From: Lachnospiraceae bacterium | GTDB taxonomy: Bacteria > Bacillota > Clostridia > Lachnospirales > Lachnospiraceae | NCBI GenBank assembly: GCA_030524665.1 | Contig: JAUNGL010000012.1 | Location: forward strand, 1 to 39,097 | Length of the DNA: 39,097 bases | Direction: 5' to 3' | Part shown: positions 13,770-21,616 of the stretch, piece after piece | How positions within the stretch are numbered: the first letter of the stretch is position 1 | Layout: every line of letters starts with the position of its first letter | The notes under the pieces: generated by a model | Database searches by the model: none | What the model was told of the DNA's origin: nothing | What the model saw: only the letters and a program-made list of their open reading frames with translations | Made by a program: the position numbers and the translations under genes

Positions 13770-15101
13770 ATGAGCAGATACAGCAGAGAGGATATTATCA
13801 GAATGATCGAGGAAGAGGACGTGGAGTTTATCCGTCTTCAGTTCACAGATATGTTTGGTTCCCTGAAAAATCTTGCAGTTACTACGAGCCAGCTTGACCG
13901 AGTGCTGGATAACCGGATTATGTTTGACGGAGCGTCCATTGAAGGGTTTGCTCCGGTGGAGGAGTCAGATATGCGTCTGATACCGGATCTGGATACGTTC
14001 TGTATTTTTCCGTGGCGGCCGCAGCATGGCAAGGTGGCGCGTTTCATCTGTGATGCGAGCTATGCGGACGGGACTCCGTTTCGGGGAGATTCCAGATACG
14101 TTCTGAAAAAGGTGATCAAAGAGGCTGCAGATATGGGGTATCAGTTCGATGTAGGGCCGGAATGTGAATTTTTCCTGTTTCACAGTGATGATGAGGGAAA
14201 TCCGACGACGATCACACATGAGAAGGCAGGATATTTCGATGTGAGTCCGCAGGATCTCGGTGAGAATGCACGCCGGGATATGATTCTGACACTGGAGGAT
14301 ATGGGCTTTATTGTGGAAGCATCCCATCACGAGAACGCTCCGGCGCAGCATGAAATCGATTTCCGGTATGAAGAAGCACTGCAGGCAGCTGATGGGATCA
14401 TGACATTTAAGCTGGCTGTCAAGACGATTGCGAAGCGCCACGGGTTCCATGCATCGTTTATGCCGAAGCCAAAGCCGGAGTTTAACGGTTCCGGAATGCA
14501 TCTGAATCTGTCACTGTCGAGAGACGGGGAAAATGTGTTCTATGATGCAGAGAATGCGGATCATCTGAGTCAGGAAGGATATTATTTCATCGGCGGAATC
14601 ATGAAGCACATCCGCGCGATTACAGCGATTACGAATCCGATTGTCAATTCCTACAAGCGGCTGGTGCCGGGCTTTGAAGCTCCGGTCTACATCGCGTGGT
14701 CGGGCAGAAACCGCAGTCCGCTGATCCGTATCCCGGCGGCAACTGGAAACACGCAGCGAATTGAGCTGCGCAGCCCGGATTCTGCTGCGAATCCGTATCT
14801 GGCGATTGCCGTGTGTCTGGCGGCGGGACTGGATGGAATAAGGAATCGGATTTTGCCGCCGAACCGGATTGAAGCAAATATTTTTACGATGACGGAGGAG
14901 GAACGGAAGGCGGCAGGGATTGAATGTCTTCCGGGCAGTCTTCTGGAAGCAATCCAGGGGCTTGAGCAGGATGAATTTATCAAAAATGTGCTTGGAGAGC
15001 ATCTGGCGCAACATTACATCCGTTCCAAGAAAAAAGAATGGGCTGAGTACTGTGCTTTTGTGACGAATTGGGAGATTGACCGCTATCTTGCCAAAATCTG
15101 A
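13770..15101 (+). CDS. glnA: Glutamine synthetase, type I-alpha
   Basis: This 443-aa enzyme makes glutamine from glutamate, ammonia and ATP in the cytoplasm. It starts MSRYSREDIIRMIEEEDVEF and has the GS beta-grasp segment (FTDMFGSLKNLAV) and catalytic motifs: ECEFFLF, the SHHENAPAQHEIDF segment, NGSGMHLNLSL, and NRSPLIRIPAA. The C-terminus is like Bacillus GlnA (EERKAAGIECLP), and no adenylylation loop is seen. Length is as in B. subtilis. The start at 13770 is supported by GAGGAG seven bases upstream, and the longer frame from 13686 lacks a ribosome site. The leader has a terminator, so expression is probably controlled by the ANTAR protein encoded downstream (15225-15773). Confidence 0.96.
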   Translation: MSRYSREDIIRMIEEEDVEFIRLQFTDMFGSLKNLAVTTSQLDRVLDNRIMFDGASIEGFAPVEESDMRLIPDLDTFCIFPWRPQHGKVARFICDASYADGTPFRGDSRYVLKKVIKEAADMGYQFDVGPECEFFLFHSDDEGNPTTITHEKAGYFDVSPQDLGENARRDMILTLEDMGFIVEASHHENAPAQHEIDFRYEEALQAADGIMTFKLAVKTIAKRHGFHASFMPKPKPEFNGSGMHLNLSLSRDGENVFYDAENADHLSQEGYYFIGGIMKHIRAITAITNPIVNSYKRLVPGFEAPVYIAWSGRNRSPLIRIPAATGNTQRIELRSPDSAANPYLAIAVCLAAGLDGIRNRILPPNRIEANIFTMTEEERKAAGIECLPGSLLEAIQGLEQDEFIKNVLGEHLAQHYIRSKKKEWAEYCAFVTNWEIDRYLAKI

Positions 15102-15224
15102 TTGTTCTGCAGCAGAGTTTGTGCTGATATATGGGATAATTTTCCATGCTGTGGACATAGAAATAATCTTATACAGGAATGCTGCTGTGCAAAACAGCAG
15201 CAGGAGACAGAACAGGAGAAAACG

Positions 15225-15773
15225 ATGGCAAATGTAGTGGTAGTATTCCCTAAGCCGGAAGATGCGAAAAGTATCAGGAATCTTCTGGTGCGGAGCGGAT
15301 ATCCGGTGAGTGCTGTCTGTACAAGCGGGCTGCAGGCTTTGAGCGCTGTGGACCGTTTGAACTCCGGGGTAATTGTTTGTGGGTATAAATATCCTGATAT
15401 GCTGTATGATGAGTTATATGAAAATCTTCCGAATTCTTTTGACATGCTGCTGGTAGCTTCCCAGCGCGTAATCGGAGCGGGAATCTGTGAAGGCGTTGTC
15501 AGTGTACTGATGCCGCTGAAGGCTGCTGATCTGGTAAATTCGCTGGAGATGCTGATCGAACAGCAGGAGCGGCGCAGACGAAGAAAACGTATGATGCCGA
15601 CACAGCGAAGTGAGAAGGATCAGAAACTGATTACGGACGCAAAGGAGCTGCTGATGAGCCGCAACAATATGACAGAGGAGGAAGCGCACCGTTATCTTCA
15701 GAAAACGAGTATGGACAGCGGGACGAATCTGGTCGAGACAGCGCAGATGCTGTTTGCTCTTATGAAGGGATGA
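15225..15773 (+). CDS. ANTAR-domain antitermination regulator
   Basis: This 182-aa protein has an N-terminal receiver-like domain (residues 1-112) and an ANTAR RNA-binding domain (about 127-180: DQKLITDAKELLMSRNNMTEEEAHRYLQ), joined by an Arg/Lys-rich linker at 115-122. The phospho-acceptor Asp expected in the receiver is not seen (GVIVCGYKYPDML), so activation is probably not by a normal histidine kinase. ATG 15225 follows AGGAG; the frame is open further upstream but without a start signal. It sits 123 bp after glnA in the same direction. ANTAR proteins bind paired hexaloop hairpins in leaders, fitting the glnA leader here. Control by glutamine or nitrogen status is inference. Confidence 0.88.
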   Translation: MANVVVVFPKPEDAKSIRNLLVRSGYPVSAVCTSGLQALSAVDRLNSGVIVCGYKYPDMLYDELYENLPNSFDMLLVASQRVIGAGICEGVVSVLMPLKAADLVNSLEMLIEQQERRRRRKRMMPTQRSEKDQKLITDAKELLMSRNNMTEEEAHRYLQKTSMDSGTNLVETAQMLFALMKG

Positions 15774-15786
15774 GGGAAAATGGCAA

Positions 15787-15815
15787 TTGCCGGAAGAAAC
15801 GGAATATGATAAAAT
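15787..15815 (+). promoter_or_regulatory. Promoter of dapF-dapL
   Basis: TTGCCG (15787-15792) and TAAAAT (15810-15815) are separated by 17 bp, immediately after the ANTAR gene stop. It would start transcription near 15822, about 90 nt before dapF. Confidence 0.55.
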
Positions 15816-15914
15816 AAAGCGGATTGTGAAAAATGAAATTTTGCAAATGAAACGAAATCTCTCAGAAGATGTGGAGAAAGTATCTGCAGGCAGAGATTGA
15901 AAGGAATGCAGAAA

Positions 15915-16757
15915 ATGAAATTTACGAAAATGCAGGGGATTGGAAATGATTACGTCTATGTGAACTGTTTTCAGGAAACGGTGGAACATCCGAATGAACT
16001 TGCGGTGAAGGTCAGCGACCGTCATTTTGGGATTGGCTCAGATGGATTGATTCTGATCAAACCGTCTGAAGTGGCAGATTTTCAAATGGATATGTACAAT
16101 GCGGATGGTTCTCAGGGCGCGATGTGCGGAAACGGTATTCGATGTGTCGCAAAATATGTGTATGATTATGGTTTGACGGACAAGAAACAGATCAGTGTGG
16201 AGACAAAGAGCGGAATCAAATATCTGGACTTGACCGTGAGGGATGGCAAGGTTGCACTTGTAAAGGTGGATATGGGTGCGCCGATTCTGAAGCCGGAGAA
16301 GATTCCGGTCATGGTTTTGACGGAAGAGAAGGCAGTCGTCAGCGCCCCTCTTGTTCTCGGCGGGGTATCCTGGCATATGACCTGTGTATCGATGGGAAAT
16401 CCGCACTGTGTCGTTCCGGTAGAGGATGTAGATGGATTGGAGATCGAACAGATTGGCCCGTTATTTGAACAGCATGAAATGTTTCCGGACCGTGTCAATA
16501 CGGAATTTATCCGGGTACTGGATCGAAGTACCGTACAGATGCGTGTCTGGGAGCGTGGTTCCGGAGAAACGTGGGCCTGCGGAACGGGAGCGTGTGCGGT
16601 GGCTGTCGCCTGTATTCTGAATGGATGGACGGAGCGGGAAGTGACAGTAAAGCTGCGCGGAGGTGATCTGAAGATCTGCTGGGATAAAGAAAAGAATACT
16701 GTGTTTATGACGGGACCGGCAGAGGTTGTCTTTGACGGAGAAATGAAATGTGAATGA
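15915..16757 (+). CDS. dapF: Diaminopimelate epimerase
   Basis: This 280-aa enzyme interconverts LL- and meso-diaminopimelate for lysine and peptidoglycan synthesis. The active-site Cys pair is present: C71 in GAMCGNGIRC and C222 in ETWACGTGACA. The opening KFTKMQGIGNDYVYVN is characteristic. The ATG at 15915 has AAAGGA 9 nt before it; an in-frame TTG at 15897 and ATG at 15906 would only add a few residues. The next gene, dapL, provides the preceding step, so the pair makes meso-DAP. Normal length and all key residues. Confidence 0.95.
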   Translation: MKFTKMQGIGNDYVYVNCFQETVEHPNELAVKVSDRHFGIGSDGLILIKPSEVADFQMDMYNADGSQGAMCGNGIRCVAKYVYDYGLTDKKQISVETKSGIKYLDLTVRDGKVALVKVDMGAPILKPEKIPVMVLTEEKAVVSAPLVLGGVSWHMTCVSMGNPHCVVPVEDVDGLEIEQIGPLFEQHEMFPDRVNTEFIRVLDRSTVQMRVWERGSGETWACGTGACAVAVACILNGWTEREVTVKLRGGDLKICWDKEKNTVFMTGPAEVVFDGEMKCE

Positions 16758-16794
16758 GTATTGCCAGAGAGAAAGAAATCAGGAGGAATCTGAA

Positions 16795-18009
16795 ATGTTT
16801 AAGGTAAATGACAATTATTTGAAGCTTCCGGGCAGTTATCTGTTTTCCACGATCGGAAGAAAAGTACGGGAATATAAAGCAGCCAACCCGGAAAAAGAGG
16901 TGATCAGCCTTGGAATCGGCGATGTGACGCAGCCGCTGGCTCCGGCTATTATTGAGGCACTTCACGGAGCGGTAGATGAAATGGCAGATGCAGCTACCTT
17001 TAAAGGATATGCGCCGGATCTTGGATATGAGTTTCTGCGCAATGCGATTGCAAAGAATGATTATGCGGATCGCGGATGTGAGATAGCAGCAGACGAGATT
17101 TTTGTATCGGATGGCGCAAAGTGCGACTCCGGCAATATTCAGGAGATTTTCAGCATAGAGAATAAGATCGCAGTCTGCGATCCGGTATATCCGGTTTATG
17201 TGGATACGAATGCCATGGCAGGACGGACAGGTACTTATCATACGGCAACCGGGATGTGGAGTGACGTCATCTACATGCCGTGTACGGCAGAGAATCATTT
17301 CACACCGGAGCTTCCGAAGGAGACACCGGATATTATTTATCTGTGTTTCCCGAACAATCCCACGGGAGCTACGATTACGAAGGACCAGCTTCAGGTATGG
17401 GTGGATTATGCAAATAAGGTTGGGGCTGTGATTATTTATGATGCTGCGTATGAGGCATATATTTCGGAGGAGAATGTACCGCATTCTATTTACGAGTGCG
17501 TCGGGGCGAGAACGTGTGCGATTGAACTGAAATCCTTCTCGAAGAATGCCGGATTTACCGGAACGCGTCTTGGATATACGGTAGTTCCGAAGGATCTGAA
17601 GAGCGGAGATGTGATGCTCCATTCGCTCTGGGCAAGACGACATGGCACGAAATACAATGGTGCGCCGTATATCATCCAGAAGGCGGGAGAAGCAGTCTAC
17701 TCTGAGGCCGGCAAGGAACAGCTGAAGGCTCAGGTAGGTTATTATATGAATAATGCCAAAACGATCAAAGAAGGCCTGCAGTCTATGGGTTACACGGTAT
17801 CCGGAGGTGTAAATGCACCGTACATCTGGCTGAAAACACCGGAGAAGATGACCTCCTGGGAGTTTTTTGATCTGCTGCTTGAGAAAGCCAATGTAGTCGG
17901 TACTCCGGGTTCAGGATTTGGCCCGAGCGGAGAGGGGTATTTCCGTCTGACCGCATTTGGAACGTATGAGAATACGGTGGCAGCACTTGAGAGAATCAGA
18001 AATCTGTAA
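16795..18009 (+). CDS. dapL: LL-diaminopimelate aminotransferase
   Basis: This 404-aa PLP enzyme converts tetrahydrodipicolinate directly to LL-diaminopimelate. This is the aminotransferase shortcut found in plants, Chlamydia and many Clostridia. Fold type I features are visible: SDGAKCDSGNIQEIF, CFPNNPTGATIT, and the PLP Lys in LKSFSKNAGFTGTRLGYTV. AGGAGG lies 8 nt before the ATG at 16795; the longer frame from 16750 overlaps dapF and is not favoured. It is cotranscribed with dapF, which epimerises its product. Confidence 0.95.
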   Translation: MFKVNDNYLKLPGSYLFSTIGRKVREYKAANPEKEVISLGIGDVTQPLAPAIIEALHGAVDEMADAATFKGYAPDLGYEFLRNAIAKNDYADRGCEIAADEIFVSDGAKCDSGNIQEIFSIENKIAVCDPVYPVYVDTNAMAGRTGTYHTATGMWSDVIYMPCTAENHFTPELPKETPDIIYLCFPNNPTGATITKDQLQVWVDYANKVGAVIIYDAAYEAYISEENVPHSIYECVGARTCAIELKSFSKNAGFTGTRLGYTVVPKDLKSGDVMLHSLWARRHGTKYNGAPYIIQKAGEAVYSEAGKEQLKAQVGYYMNNAKTIKEGLQSMGYTVSGGVNAPYIWLKTPEKMTSWEFFDLLLEKANVVGTPGSGFGPSGEGYFRLTAFGTYENTVAALERIRNL

Positions 18010-18095
18010 AATCAGAAGACCTGGTTGTGGATTGCATCCAGGTTGCCCATGAAATAACTGGATGGTATGAAAAAACGGGATCTGGTCAGGGAAAG

Positions 18096-18137
18096 AAAAT
18101 GCGGACAGAAGCGGGAATATGCTTCTGTCCGCATTTT
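18096..18137. terminator. Strong terminator between dapL and asnA
   Basis: The 17-bp arms are perfect (18096-18112 and 18121-18137), with an 8-nt loop GGGAATAT, an AAAA start and a TTTT end. It can end transcripts from both sides of this convergent junction. The rest of the 18010-18233 gap shows nothing further. Confidence 0.9.
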
Positions 18138-18233
18138 AAATGTATTCTTGCAGACCGTTCAGGAACTGGTGCGATTCGTAGAATCAGCACTAAGGTGAAG
18201 CTTTGCTGATCCTGTATGAAAGAATGAATCTGT

Positions 18234-19244
18234 TTAGAGCAGCTGGATTCCGTGTGCTGCGGCTTCCTTCACCATTTCCTGCGGCCACAGGGAACACTGT
18301 ACTTCACCGATGTGTGCCTTGCGCAGATAGAACATACAGATGCGCGACTGTCCGATTCCGCCGCCGATCGTATACGGCAGTTCCCGCTCAAGGATTGCTT
18401 TCTGGAAGGGCAGTTCGGCACGTTCTTCACAGCCGGCCAGCTTCAGCTGACGCTTCAGGGAGTCTTCATCGACACGGATTCCCATGGATGAGAGCTCCAG
18501 TGCAATATCAAGTACCGGATAATAAACGAGAATATCGGCATTCAATGCCCAATCGTCATAATCCGGGGCGCGTCCGTCGTGGCGTTCACCGGAAGCCAGA
18601 TAATCTCCGATCTGCATGATACATACCGCACCTTTTTCTTTGGTGATCATATATTCACGCTCACGCGGTGTTTTGTCCGGGTAGAGGTTTTCCAGCTCCT
18701 GCGAGGTAATGAAGAAAATCTCTTTCGGAAGGATTTCTTCGATGTAGTCATACTGGATGGACATATATTTTTCTGTTTTCTTTAAAGCTTTGTAAACGGA
18801 ACGGACTACCTTTTTCAGGGTATCAAGGTTACGTTCGCTCTTCTTGATGATCTTCTCCCAGTCCCACTGGTCCACATAAATTGAATGGATATTGTCCGTT
18901 TCTTCGTCGCGGCGAATGGCATTCATATCTGTGTAAAGCCCTTCCCCGTGTGAGAATCCATATTCCTTCAATGCATACCGCTTCCATTTGGCGAGAGACT
19001 GGACAATCTCGGCCTCCGCTTCATCCTGCTCTTTGATGCCGAATTTGACCGGACGCTCGATACCATTCAGATTATCGTTCAGCCCAGAAGCCGGATCCAC
19101 AAAAAGGGGAGAGGAAACGCGCAGCAGGTTCAGCTGCTCAGAAAGAGCCTTCTGGAAAAAGTCCTTCACCGTTTTGATTGCGATCTGAGTCTCATACAGA
19201 GTCAAAGCGGATATGTAATTCTCAGGTATGATTAGTTTGCTCAT
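18234..19244 (-). CDS. asnA: Aspartate-ammonia ligase (asparagine synthetase A)
   Basis: This 336-aa enzyme makes asparagine from aspartate, ammonia and ATP. Family motifs are clear: QDxLxxL-type opening with PLFVDPASGLNDNLNG, ASGERHDGRAPDYDDW, LNADILVYYPVLD and TIGGGIGQSRICMF. AsnA resembles the catalytic core of class II aminoacyl-tRNA synthetases, as in E. coli. ATG 19244 follows GGAGG by about 11 nt and avoids the seven-residue extension of the longer frame. It is transcribed divergently from the aspS T-box leader, so asparagine supply genes face each other. No glutamine-dependent asnB is in the window. Confidence 0.95.
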   Translation of the reverse strand: MSKLIIPENYISALTLYETQIAIKTVKDFFQKALSEQLNLLRVSSPLFVDPASGLNDNLNGIERPVKFGIKEQDEAEAEIVQSLAKWKRYALKEYGFSHGEGLYTDMNAIRRDEETDNIHSIYVDQWDWEKIIKKSERNLDTLKKVVRSVYKALKKTEKYMSIQYDYIEEILPKEIFFITSQELENLYPDKTPREREYMITKEKGAVCIMQIGDYLASGERHDGRAPDYDDWALNADILVYYPVLDIALELSSMGIRVDEDSLKRQLKLAGCEERAELPFQKAILERELPYTIGGGIGQSRICMFYLRKAHIGEVQCSLWPQEMVKEAAAHGIQLL

Positions 19245-19351
19245 GTTGGTTGATTCCTCCGTCATTTACGCTTGTATTCATAACTATAGAATAACCGCAG
19301 GCGGAAGAAGCTGCGACATACAAGAGCAGTCCCGCCTTCGGGTCTTTTACT

Positions 19352-19379
19352 ATTATAGCAGAAGTTTTTTAAGATACAA
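19352..19379 (-). promoter_or_regulatory. Promoter of asnA
   Basis: On the minus strand, TTGTAT (19379-19374) and TATAAT (19357-19352) are separated by 16 bp. The leader is about 100 nt and contains a short CCCG/CGGG hairpin (about 19331-19342), with no T-box seen on this strand. Confidence 0.6.
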
Positions 19380-19412
19380 CCATCTGGAAACAGAAAAAAA
19401 TAAAAATTCTCC

Positions 19413-19441
19413 TTGCATCCGGAGAAAAAATGTGGTAGGAT
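19413..19441 (+). promoter_or_regulatory. Promoter of the T-box leader and aspS-gat operon
   Basis: TTGCAT (19413-19418) and TAGGAT (19436-19441) are separated by 17 bp, placing the start near 19449 at the beginning of the T-box leader. Confidence 0.55.
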
Positions 19442-19448
19442 GACTCCA

Positions 19449-19729
19449 TTATAAAAAAGGCATTGAAGGAGACTCTGCTTTTGGAACTTGACAGGAATTC
19501 GGCATCACCGACTGAGAGTGCCGATGGAGGGAAGAGAGCAACAGGGAACACTCCGGAGCTGACTGTTCGAGACTGCAGGCTGGACATAGGGCAGAGACAG
19601 AGGTAGGGCAGTACGTATGGCATACGTTACATGCGAAAAGAGAGGCAGACAAAGACGTCTGCAATGCGGGTGGTACCGCGGGTAAAGATTATCCGTCCCG
19701 GAATGTCACGATGATGTTCCGGGACTTTC
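19449..19729 (+). ncRNA. T-box leader (amino-acid sensing, tRNA-binding) upstream of aspS
   Basis: The conserved T-box core GGGTGGTACCGCGG lies at 19668-19681, preceded by stem III (GCAGAC, 19645-19650, with GTCTGC, 19657-19662). The terminator is GTCCCGGAA (19695-19703) with TTCCGGGAC (19717-19725). Uncharged cognate tRNA would stabilise the antiterminator. The specifier is not certain: AAC (Asn) occurs at 19547-19549 followed by a purine, and GAC (Asp) at 19561-19563. Given the downstream AspS/GatCAB, tRNA-Asn is the more sensible ligand. An unusual element follows the terminator. Confidence 0.9.
19695..19725 (+). terminator. T-box-controlled terminator
   Basis: The perfect 9-bp stem GTCCCGGAA/TTCCGGGAC has a 13-nt loop. 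The following T tract is broken (TTTCTATGTATTTTT). The right arm plus TTTC is also perfectly complementary to 19896-19908 further downstream. Confidence 0.85.
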
Positions 19730-19784
19730 TATGTATTTTTGGAAAAGCTTTGGCTGAAAAAGGTATATACGGATGAAGAAAGCG

Positions 19785-19808
19785 AAACTGCAGAGGATGC
19801 AGTTTTTT
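19785..19808 (+). terminator. Second terminator-like hairpin between T-box and aspS
   Basis: AAACTGCA (19785-19792), loop GAGGA, TGCAGTTT (19798-19805) and further Ts to 19808 make an 8-bp stem with a seven-T tract. It lies about 60 nt after the T-box terminator and 156 nt before the aspS start, so antitermination at the T-box alone might not deliver full-length transcripts. Confidence 0.65.
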
Positions 19809-19837
19809 TGTTACAGCAGTTCAGCCATAGCCTGCAA

Positions 19838-19864
19838 AGCAGGCGGGGCTGCGGCCTGTATGGC
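19838..19864 (+). repeat. Dispersed 27-nt repeat, copy A
   Basis: This 27-nt sequence, AGCAGGCGGGGCTGCGG onward, matches the copy at 21511-21537 at 23 of 27 positions. Both are preceded within 30 nt by GTTACAG and followed by a TGAAA stretch. It sits inside GCCATA...TATGGC and GCCTGC-AAA-GCAGGC hairpins. Confidence 0.45.
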
Positions 19865-19963
19865 GTATAGTTGAAAATATTCCTTTCTTCATTCAGAAAG
19901 TCCCGGAAAAGCAACGGTCAGGAAACTGTCCGATCAAAGAGGCGAGTGTGCCAGGAGGTTATG

Positions 19964-21295
19964 ATGGAATTTTTAACAGGTGTAAAGGAAAAAGAGACGC
20001 TGGAACTGAAGGAACTGCTGGAGGGCGGTTTGATTGGAACTGAAGTGAAGGTAAATGGTTTTATCCACAGCATACGTGATATGGGAGAAGTAGCATTTGT
20101 GGTACTGAGAAAACGCGAAGGATTATTGCAGTGTGTGCTGGAGGAAGGTACGGCAGATCTTTCAGTCAAGGATTTGAGAGAGTCCCAGACAGTAGTGATA
20201 ACGGGTATTTTGGAGAAGGATGAGCGTGCACCGCATGGAGTTGAGATAAGAATCAGCCATGTGACCATACTGTCCACGCCATACGAGGCGCTTCCGCTTC
20301 CGATCAGTAAATGGAAGCTTTCCACATCGCTCGAAGCGAAGCTGAACTACCGCAGTGCGTCTTTGCGCAATATTCGTGAGAGAGCGAAATTCAGGCTTCA
20401 GGAGGGAATCACAAGAGGCTTCCGCGATTTCCTGTACGGACAGGGATTTACTGAAATTCATACGCCGAAGATCGGAGCGAAGGGAGCTGAGGGTGGTTCG
20501 AACATGTTCCGTCTGGAGTACTTCCATCATCCGGCAGTGCTGGCACAGAGCCCACAGTTTTATAAACAGATGATGGTCGGAGTCTTTGACCGTGTGTTTG
20601 AGACTGCTCCGGTGTTCCGTGCAGAGAAACACAATACGAAGCGCCATTTGAATGAATACACAAGTCTGGATTTTGAGATGGGATATATTGACAGCTTTGA
20701 GGATATCATGGCGATGGAGACAGGATTTCTGCAGTATACGATGAAGCTTCTGGAAGAACAGTATGCGGATGAGCTGAAAATTCTGGATGTGAAGCTCCCG
20801 AAGACAGATCAGATTCCGGCAGTGCGTTTTGATAAAGCAAAGGAACTCGTCGCAGAGAAATACAATCGAAGAATCCGCAACCCGTTTGATCTGGAGCCGG
20901 AGGAGGAAGTCCTGATTGGCCAGTATTTCAAAGAAGAATACGATGCAGACTTTGTATTTGTCACACATTATCCGTCAAAGAAGCGTCCGTTCTATGCAAT
21001 GGATGACCCGGAGGATGTAAGATATACGCTGAGCTTTGACCTGCTGTTCCACGGATTGGAGATCACGACCGGAGGACAGCGTATCCATGAATATGAGATG
21101 CTGAGTGAAAAGATCAAGGCACGTGGAATGACGGAAGAAGGTATGGATCAGTATCTCGGGGCATTTAAATACGGAATGCCGCCGCACGGAGGACTGGGAA
21201 TTGGTCTGGAACGCTTGACAATGAAGCTGATTGGGGAGGATAATGTAAGAGAAACGACATTATTCCCACGCGATCTTTCCAGGCTGGAACCGTAG
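19964..21295 (+). CDS. aspS: Archaeal-type aspartyl-tRNA synthetase, probably non-discriminating
   Basis: This 443-aa class II enzyme loads aspartate onto tRNA-Asp and, if non-discriminating, onto tRNA-Asn. It has an N-terminal OB fold (residues 20-110: VKVNGFIHSIRDMGEVAFVVL) and a catalytic core with motif 2 FRAEKHNTKRHLNEYTSLDFEMG and motif 3 GIGLERLTMKLIG. It lacks the large GAD insertion of the roughly 590-aa bacterial AspRS, so it is the archaeal/eukaryal type. The ATG at 19964 was chosen over 19961 because AGGAGG leaves a 5-nt spacing. Downstream gatC, gatA and gatB encode the amidotransferase that would convert Asp-tRNA-Asn to Asn-tRNA-Asn. Non-discrimination is inferred, not visible. 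Confidence 0.92.
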   Translation: MEFLTGVKEKETLELKELLEGGLIGTEVKVNGFIHSIRDMGEVAFVVLRKREGLLQCVLEEGTADLSVKDLRESQTVVITGILEKDERAPHGVEIRISHVTILSTPYEALPLPISKWKLSTSLEAKLNYRSASLRNIRERAKFRLQEGITRGFRDFLYGQGFTEIHTPKIGAKGAEGGSNMFRLEYFHHPAVLAQSPQFYKQMMVGVFDRVFETAPVFRAEKHNTKRHLNEYTSLDFEMGYIDSFEDIMAMETGFLQYTMKLLEEQYADELKILDVKLPKTDQIPAVRFDKAKELVAEKYNRRIRNPFDLEPEEEVLIGQYFKEEYDADFVFVTHYPSKKRPFYAMDDPEDVRYTLSFDLLFHGLEITTGGQRIHEYEMLSEKIKARGMTEEGMDQYLGAFKYGMPPHGGLGIGLERLTMKLIGEDNVRETTLFPRDLSRLEP

Positions 21296-21510
21296 TATGG
21301 AAGCATGGAATGACCACGACATTCATGGAGTGTCCGGACCATGGCGGCAAGGGCGGAAACACGCAGACAGAAGCTTTAAAGCATTCGTTTGCCTCTCCTG
21401 GGCAGCAGGTACGTATGCAGGCTGATTTGATTATGAGCAGCTTTTGCACCGGATTCTTTCCCTGATTCGGACGTATATTAGTTACAGTTCATCACAGAGA
21501 GAAGCTATGT

Positions 21511-21537
21511 AGCAGGCGAGGCTGCGGTTTGCATGGC
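21511..21537 (+). repeat. Dispersed 27-nt repeat, copy B
   Basis: This is the partner of the copy at 19838-19864, in the 320-bp gap between aspS and the next gene, again preceded by GTTACAG (from 21481). The 13-bp inverted repeats of the first copy are not present here. The rest of 21296-21616 shows no terminator and no gene. Confidence 0.45.
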
Positions 21538-21616
21538 AGCAAGACTGAAATAGCTGACAACGGATGATGAAAGAAGCGCGGTGGGGAATCATAGAAAAGA
21601 TCAGGGGGAGCTGTGT

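Larger units (their letters stand above)
19717..19908. repeat. 192-bp segment bounded by 13-bp perfect inverted repeats
   Basis: TTCCGGGACTTTC (19717-19729) and GAAAGTCCCGGAA (19896-19908) are exact reverse complements. The left end is the right arm of the T-box terminator. The interior holds another terminator (19785-19808) and a copy of a short dispersed repeat (19838-19864). It may be a small inserted element or a duplicated terminator arm. There is no ORF inside with a ribosome site. Confidence 0.55.
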
